Positions 6,177 to 8,748 of a stretch of 8,748 nt of DNA are shown piece by piece. Position 1 is the stretch's first letter, and each line of letters opens with the position of its first letter. The notes beneath the pieces are model-generated. The model was not told the origin of the DNA. It did no database searches and saw only the letters and a list, made by a program, of their open reading frames with translations. Origin of the DNA: Snowella sp031396835 (lineage in GTDB: Bacteria; Cyanobacteriota; Cyanobacteriia; Cyanobacteriales; Microcystaceae); the NCBI GenBank assembly GCA_031396835.1, contig JANNLO010000223.1, forward strand, positions 1 through 8,748, in the 5' to 3' direction. Position numbers and translations under genes: made by a program.

Positions 6177-7254
6177 CCCCTTCTAATCCTAAAGATTGCA
6201 ACATCTCTTGATCTTTTTCTGGAGGTTGACCCAGAGTAGTCAAATAATGCCCAACCAGCATAGCATTAATTCCCGCTTTTAAGCCCAAACTTTGTAGGCT
6301 TCCCATGACGGTTTCTCGTCCGCCCGCATAACGAATAATTTGTTCAGGAAGAATAAAACGAAAAATGGCGATCGCCTGCAATGCTTCGTAGGGATCAAGC
6401 TGATGACGGTTTTCTAATGGTGTTCCTGCGCGGGCATTTAAAAGATTTAGAGGAACCGATTCAACTTCTAATTCCCGTAAAGCGAGAGCCAAATCAATGC
6501 GGTCTTCCCAACTTTCTCCCATGCCTAAAATGCCGCCAGTGCAAGCTTGAATGCCAGCAGTTTTAAGATTTTTGACAGTATTAACCCGATCTTGCCAGGT
6601 GTGAGTGGTGACAATTTCAGGATAAAAGTTTTCTGAGGATTCTAAATTGTGATTATAACGAGTTACTCCTGCGGCCTTGAGTTCTTCTGCTTGTTCTAGG
6701 GTAATTTCGCCCAACGCACAACAAGGTTTAATTTGGGTTTCTGTAATAATTTGACGAACGGTGGCCAAAATATCTTCAAATTCTTGGGATTTGGGGCTAT
6801 TATATTTGGGGCCACGACCTTGACTGACTAAACAAAATCGTTTCGCGCCTGCTGCTGCTGCCGATTTGGCTTGAGCGAGTATTTCTGCTGAAGTTTTCAG
6901 TCCGTAAACGGGAGCTTCAGGATTTTGATGGTGAGAAGATTGGGAACAATAACTGCAATTTTCTGAACAATTTCCCGATTTAACATTAATAATGCTACAA
7001 AGATCAACGATATTTCCGCAACAAGCTTGGCGAATTTTGTCTGCGGCTTCACATAACACTAAAATATTTTCTTGGCCTTCAATCTGGCTAAGGGCGATCG
7101 CGGTTTCTTTATCGATGCGTTCTCCTGCAATAATCCGTTCAACCAACTGAGCTAACCAGATTTTTAAGGTTGAGGTTGTTTGGGGGAAAGTGAAGCTGGG
7201 ATAATTAGTTTTAACTGTTGAGATTTCGGGGGAAGAGACGGATGTTACAACCAC
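6142..7254 (-). CDS. bioB: Biotin synthase
   Basis: A radical-SAM enzyme that inserts sulfur into dethiobiotin to give biotin, the last step of the pathway. It acts in the cytoplasm. The CxxxCxxC of the SAM-binding [4Fe-4S] cluster is at C96, C100 and C103 (CSENCSYC). By alignment from memory to the E. coli enzyme, the [2Fe-2S] sulfur-donor ligands are C141, C178, C238 and R308. YNHNLESS (200-207) and IRYAGGRE (307-314) are strongly conserved family blocks. The 370-residue length includes about 40 extra N-terminal residues relative to E. coli BioB, usual for cyanobacterial forms as I remember them. The start is GTG (7254-7252) with GGTAGG (7265-7260) five bases upstream. It is the first gene of a probable bioB-bioY unit. 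The rest of the pathway is not in this window. A repeated TTGCATC motif overlies its likely promoter. Confidence 0.97.
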   Translation of the reverse strand: MVVTSVSSPEISTVKTNYPSFTFPQTTSTLKIWLAQLVERIIAGERIDKETAIALSQIEGQENILVLCEAADKIRQACCGNIVDLCSIINVKSGNCSENCSYCSQSSHHQNPEAPVYGLKTSAEILAQAKSAAAAGAKRFCLVSQGRGPKYNSPKSQEFEDILATVRQIITETQIKPCCALGEITLEQAEELKAAGVTRYNHNLESSENFYPEIVTTHTWQDRVNTVKNLKTAGIQACTGGILGMGESWEDRIDLALALRELEVESVPLNLLNARAGTPLENRHQLDPYEALQAIAIFRFILPEQIIRYAGGRETVMGSLQSLGLKAGINAMLVGHYLTTLGQPPEKDQEMLQSLGLEGGEAPIPGEYRS

Positions 7255-7265
7255 GTTGGCCTACC

Positions 7266-7294
7266 AATTGCATCGTTTATAGGTAATTTGCATC
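7266..7294 (-). promoter_or_regulatory. bioB promoter region with TTGCATC direct repeats (candidate operator)
   Basis: TTGCATC occurs at 7268-7274 and again at 7288-7294, exactly 20 bases apart, which puts both on the same face of the helix. A third copy in inverse orientation (GATGCAA) lies at 7361-7367. Between the first two is TATAAA on the minus strand (7281-7276), a good -10 element that would start transcription near 7269, inside the first copy. No strong -35 is seen. This arrangement fits a repressor operator, but the regulator is unknown and no assay is implied. Confidence 0.45.
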
Positions 7295-7471
7295 TTACCA
7301 TTAGATAGTTAAAAAATAGGTAAATCTTTAGATTAGTAAACACGAGAGTATTTTTTCTAGGATGCAATTTTAAAATTTATTGTAGGTTTTTGGACTCAGA
7401 ATGGGTTTCTGTGGAGATTGAACTAAACGTAAAATATTAAAGCTAAGATCTAGCTCTTTTTTAAACATTTT

Positions 7472-7559
7472 TATCCCCTTAAATCCCCTTCTAGAAGAGG
7501 AACTTCAAACTGTTAATTGCTTGGTTCCCCTTTTTTAAGGAGGACTAGAAGGGATTTTT
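7472..7559. repeat. MITE-like palindromic element
   Basis: An about 88-base element has outer arms AAATCCCCTTCTAG (7481-7494) and CTAGAAGGGATTT (7545-7557), complementary apart from one extra C. Inside, GAGGAAC and GGTTCCCC form a second imperfect pairing, and CCTTTTTTAAGG a third. It resembles the common cyanobacterial intergenic repeat built from 'AAATCCCCC...AAGGGGG' arms, here worn down. It has no coding capacity and would fold into a long hairpin. The stretch 7368-7471 before it shows nothing I can name. Confidence 0.55.
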
Positions 7560-7566
7560 ATCAATA

Positions 7567-7675
7567 GCGATCGCAATACCGCAAACAATTTAACAGATAG
7601 ATAATTGAGGAGATTGTACATCACCAGAGAACGCGATCGCACTTTTAGTTTAATCAATAAGAAGACAGCGATCGC
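7567..7675. repeat. Cluster of three HIP1 octamers downstream of the toxin gene
   Basis: GCGATCGC occurs at 7567-7574, 7633-7640 and 7668-7675 in non-coding DNA. Two are embedded in similar A/G-rich contexts (CAGAGAACGCGATCGCAC and AGAAGACAGCGATCGCAC), suggesting copies of a longer degenerate unit rather than bare HIP1 sites. HIP1 density across the window is already high, so the cluster is only moderately unusual. No gene is seen in 7560-7722. Confidence 0.55.
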
Positions 7676-7722
7676 ACTGATAATAAGGTTAGTATTTGTG
7701 CTTCCTAAGAGACACCATTTTC

Positions 7723-8139
7723 TTAACGTTCTAATTGTTGCAACAGTTCCTGTATTGATAGCACAGGTATAGGAGAACTTAAAAAACCTTGAGCGTCGCG
7801 TGTGAGAATAGCGTCTAGTCCCTGCTCGACAGCACAAAAAATTTGAACAGCGTCTTCAAAATCAGCTAAACCAGACCTAAATGCGGCTTCTAAAACGTCT
7901 CGGTTAACAGGACAAATAACCATAACGGTAAGCATTTCTGAGATTGCTTGTCGTGCTTGTTCGATGCTACGAGTATGCTTGCGAGCAATATAGAAAATAT
8001 CGGTAAGCGTTGTTGCTGTCACATGGCCAACAACTTGACCAGTATCAATCACTTGAAACAATAAGTCTGCGTCTTGAAAAAACGGCTCTCGTTGCAACAA
8101 AAAATCTAGGACAATGTTGGTATCAACTAAAACTCTCAC
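7723..8139 (-). CDS. vapC: PIN-domain toxin of a type II toxin-antitoxin pair (VapC-like)
   Basis: A 138-residue PIN-domain ribonuclease, of the size expected for VapC-like toxins. Visible features are the opening VLVDTNIVLDFLL with metal-binding D6 (and D12), D47 in the position often held by E, D93/E95/D96 in the ADFEDAVQ block, and TRD (113-115) before the last strand. Such toxins cleave RNA with bound magnesium and are held inactive by the cognate antitoxin. The start is GTG (8139-8137); its G is also the last base of the antitoxin's TAG stop, so the two frames overlap by one base and translation is probably coupled. A longer frame in another register (7535-7837) is a shadow. The specific RNA target is unknown, and no terminator was found after the gene. 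Confidence 0.93.
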   Translation of the reverse strand: MRVLVDTNIVLDFLLQREPFFQDADLLFQVIDTGQVVGHVTATTLTDIFYIARKHTRSIEQARQAISEMLTVMVICPVNRDVLEAAFRSGLADFEDAVQIFCAVEQGLDAILTRDAQGFLSSPIPVLSIQELLQQLER

Positions 8140-8366
8140 TACAAATACTTCTCCACCCGCCGATTTTCTAACATTGCAGCCACTTGCTCGTCAGTTGGTG
8201 AGGATTGATCTGTTTTTAATAAGCCTCGCATCCGTCGAATCGCACCAGACCGATCAGCACTGAAAACTGGCTGGTTTTGTAGTGACTCAATTATGGCACT
8301 TACTAACGCCAGGCGATCGCTAGATGGTAGCTTGAAGACTTGCTCCTTTAGTTCTTGTAGTAACAT
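8139..8366 (-). CDS. Antitoxin partner of the PIN toxin
   Basis: A 75-residue protein starting MLLQELKEQVFKLPSSDRL and ending in an AAMLENRRVEKYL block. I recognise this as a common cyanobacterial antitoxin type, always seen next to a PIN toxin. The N-terminal half looks like a helical dimerisation and possibly DNA-binding domain, while the C-terminal half, polar with an acidic TDEQ segment, would wrap the toxin's active site. The exact antitoxin family is not certain, so no symbol is given. The ATG at 8366-8364 has a good AGGAG (8377-8373) with a six-base spacer. The stop overlaps the toxin start by one base. By analogy with other pairs, the antitoxin-toxin complex should repress its own promoter. 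An internal HIP1 octamer is present near 8313. Confidence 0.9.
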   Translation of the reverse strand: MLLQELKEQVFKLPSSDRLALVSAIIESLQNQPVFSADRSGAIRRMRGLLKTDQSSPTDEQVAAMLENRRVEKYL

Positions 8367-8407
8367 AGCTGACTCCTATGCTTAAAGATTTCTAGTATAT
8401 TATGAAT

Positions 8408-8544
8408 GATCGCAATTTCAAACCAAAATGATCGCTACTTCATCAGAGAAAGCGATCACAACAACTTGACAATTAGCCAAAAACACAGTTATCATTTCCG
8501 TAGGAGATCGCCATTTTCCCATTTACCTCACAAAAAGCGATCAC
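8408..8544. repeat. Cluster of degenerate HIP1-like units upstream of the toxin-antitoxin pair
   Basis: GATCGC occurs at 8408, 8430 and 8506, and GCGATCAC at 8452 and 8537, all in non-coding DNA. The unit at 8438-8459 (CATCAGAGAAAGCGATCAC) closely resembles the one at 7621-7641 (CACCAGAGAACGCGATCGCA) on the other side of the toxin-antitoxin genes. The two flanks thus share a dispersed repeat family. No antitoxin promoter could be picked out here with confidence. Confidence 0.45.
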
Positions 8545-8548
8545 ATTA

Positions 8549-8561
8549 ACCCACAATGGGT
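8549..8561. repeat. Short ACCCA/TGGGT palindrome
   Basis: ACCCA (8549-8553), CAA, TGGGT (8557-8561) form a perfect five-pair hairpin. It sits just left of the larger TTGGGTT/AACCCAA palindrome and shares its TTAACCCA core, so it may be a fragment of the same repeat family. Confidence 0.4.
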
Positions 8562-8576
8562 CATCATTTCGACTAA

Positions 8577-8604
8577 TTGGGTTGCGTTCCTTAACCCAAC
8601 CTAC
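8577..8604. repeat. Cyanobacterial GTAGGTTGGGTT-type palindromic repeat
   Basis: TTGGGTT (8577-8583) and AACCCAA (8593-8599) are a perfect seven-pair stem with a nine-base GCGTTCCTT loop. On the minus strand the unit reads GTAGGTTGGGTTAAGGAACG, which I recognise as a widespread dispersed repeat in cyanobacterial intergenic regions. It is non-coding; apparent reading frames across it (such as 8473-8712) are artefacts. Confidence 0.6.
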
Positions 8605-8607
8605 AAC

Positions 8608-8624
8608 AGACCTCTTGCATAAAT
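8608..8624. mobile_element. Possible IS terminal sequence
   Basis: AGACCTCTTGCATAAAT resembles an end sequence I associate with IS elements in cyanobacteria. No transposase frame was found in the remaining 124 bases, so an element would have to lie mostly beyond the right edge, or this is an orphan end. The stretch 8625-8748 is AT-rich and shows nothing else I can name. Confidence 0.22.
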
Positions 8625-8748
8625 ATAATATGTTATGATGAGGGGTTTTTAAAAATAGGTTTAATAGGATCGCTTGCCTGAATTTATCGTGTAAAAAAAG
8701 AAATACAATCATTTGTTAAAGTGGAAAATAAAATCACTCATCGTAGAT

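Noticed and set aside
4045..6566. Short frames at 4045-4230 (minus), 5983-6186 (plus) and 6381-6566 (plus).
   Set aside because: Each is antisense to a well-supported gene (GTPase-like, bioY, bioB) and has no domain or ribosome site.
7535..7837. A 100-residue minus-strand frame overlapping the PIN toxin.
   Set aside because: It is out of register with the clear PIN domain, and the rest covers HIP1 clusters and the palindromic element.
7561..8544. Possible CRISPR array suggested by repeated GCGATCGC cores.
   Set aside because: Spacing is irregular (35 to 66 bases), the repeats are only 8-20 bases and degenerate, and no cas gene is present.
8473..8712. A 79-residue minus-strand frame near the right edge.
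   Set aside because: It is a read-through of the GTAGGTTGGGTT repeat (giving GWVKERNP), with no domain and no ribosome binding site.

Overview
The window looks like chromosomal DNA from an AT-rich cyanobacterium. Three observations support this. The octamer GCGATCGC (HIP1) recurs about once per 600 bases. The FtsH protein has the N-terminus and near-invariant core I remember from the cyanobacterial FtsH3 group. A small protein ending in RRYLKQTLETLAY is of a type I have seen only in cyanobacteria. The genus cannot be fixed from the sequence alone; a unicellular or pleurocapsalean lineage is a guess.

Layout. Bases 1-87 (minus strand) hold the first 29 codons of an IS630-type transposase cut by the window edge, with a probable element end near 124-140. 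Next comes ftsH (271-2121, minus), with a strong intrinsic terminator at 210-235 and a dyad upstream. A 67-residue conserved cyanobacterial protein (2412-2615, minus) has its own terminator starting one base past the stop codon. Divergent from it is an SGNH/GDSL hydrolase (2809-3561, plus). An unusual P-loop GTPase-like protein with a C-terminal zinc ribbon follows (3784-4779, plus). Convergent with it is a minus-strand group read in the order bioB (7254-6142), bioY (6176-5499), lspA (5394-4909): biotin synthase, the biotin uptake S-component, and lipoprotein signal peptidase. Bases 7255-7722 carry the bioB promoter region with three copies of TTGCATC, a MITE-like palindromic element and several HIP1 sites. 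A type II toxin-antitoxin pair follows (antitoxin 8366-8139, PIN toxin 8139-7723, minus). The last 380 bases are non-coding and repeat-rich: HIP1-like units, two short palindromes and a possible IS end.

How the genes relate. bioB and bioY overlap and probably form one transcript, combining the last step of biotin synthesis with biotin import. lspA lies 104 bases downstream and may be co-transcribed or separate. The toxin-antitoxin pair is a self-contained two-gene unit sitting among dispersed repeats. ftsH, the 67-residue gene, the hydrolase and the GTPase look like independent transcription units.

No clear multi-gene novel system is visible. The items most worth following are the GTPase-zinc-ribbon protein, whose role I do not know, and the TTGCATC repeats over the bioB promoter, which could be the operator of an undescribed biotin regulator. 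Much of the remaining interest is in the intergenic repeats.
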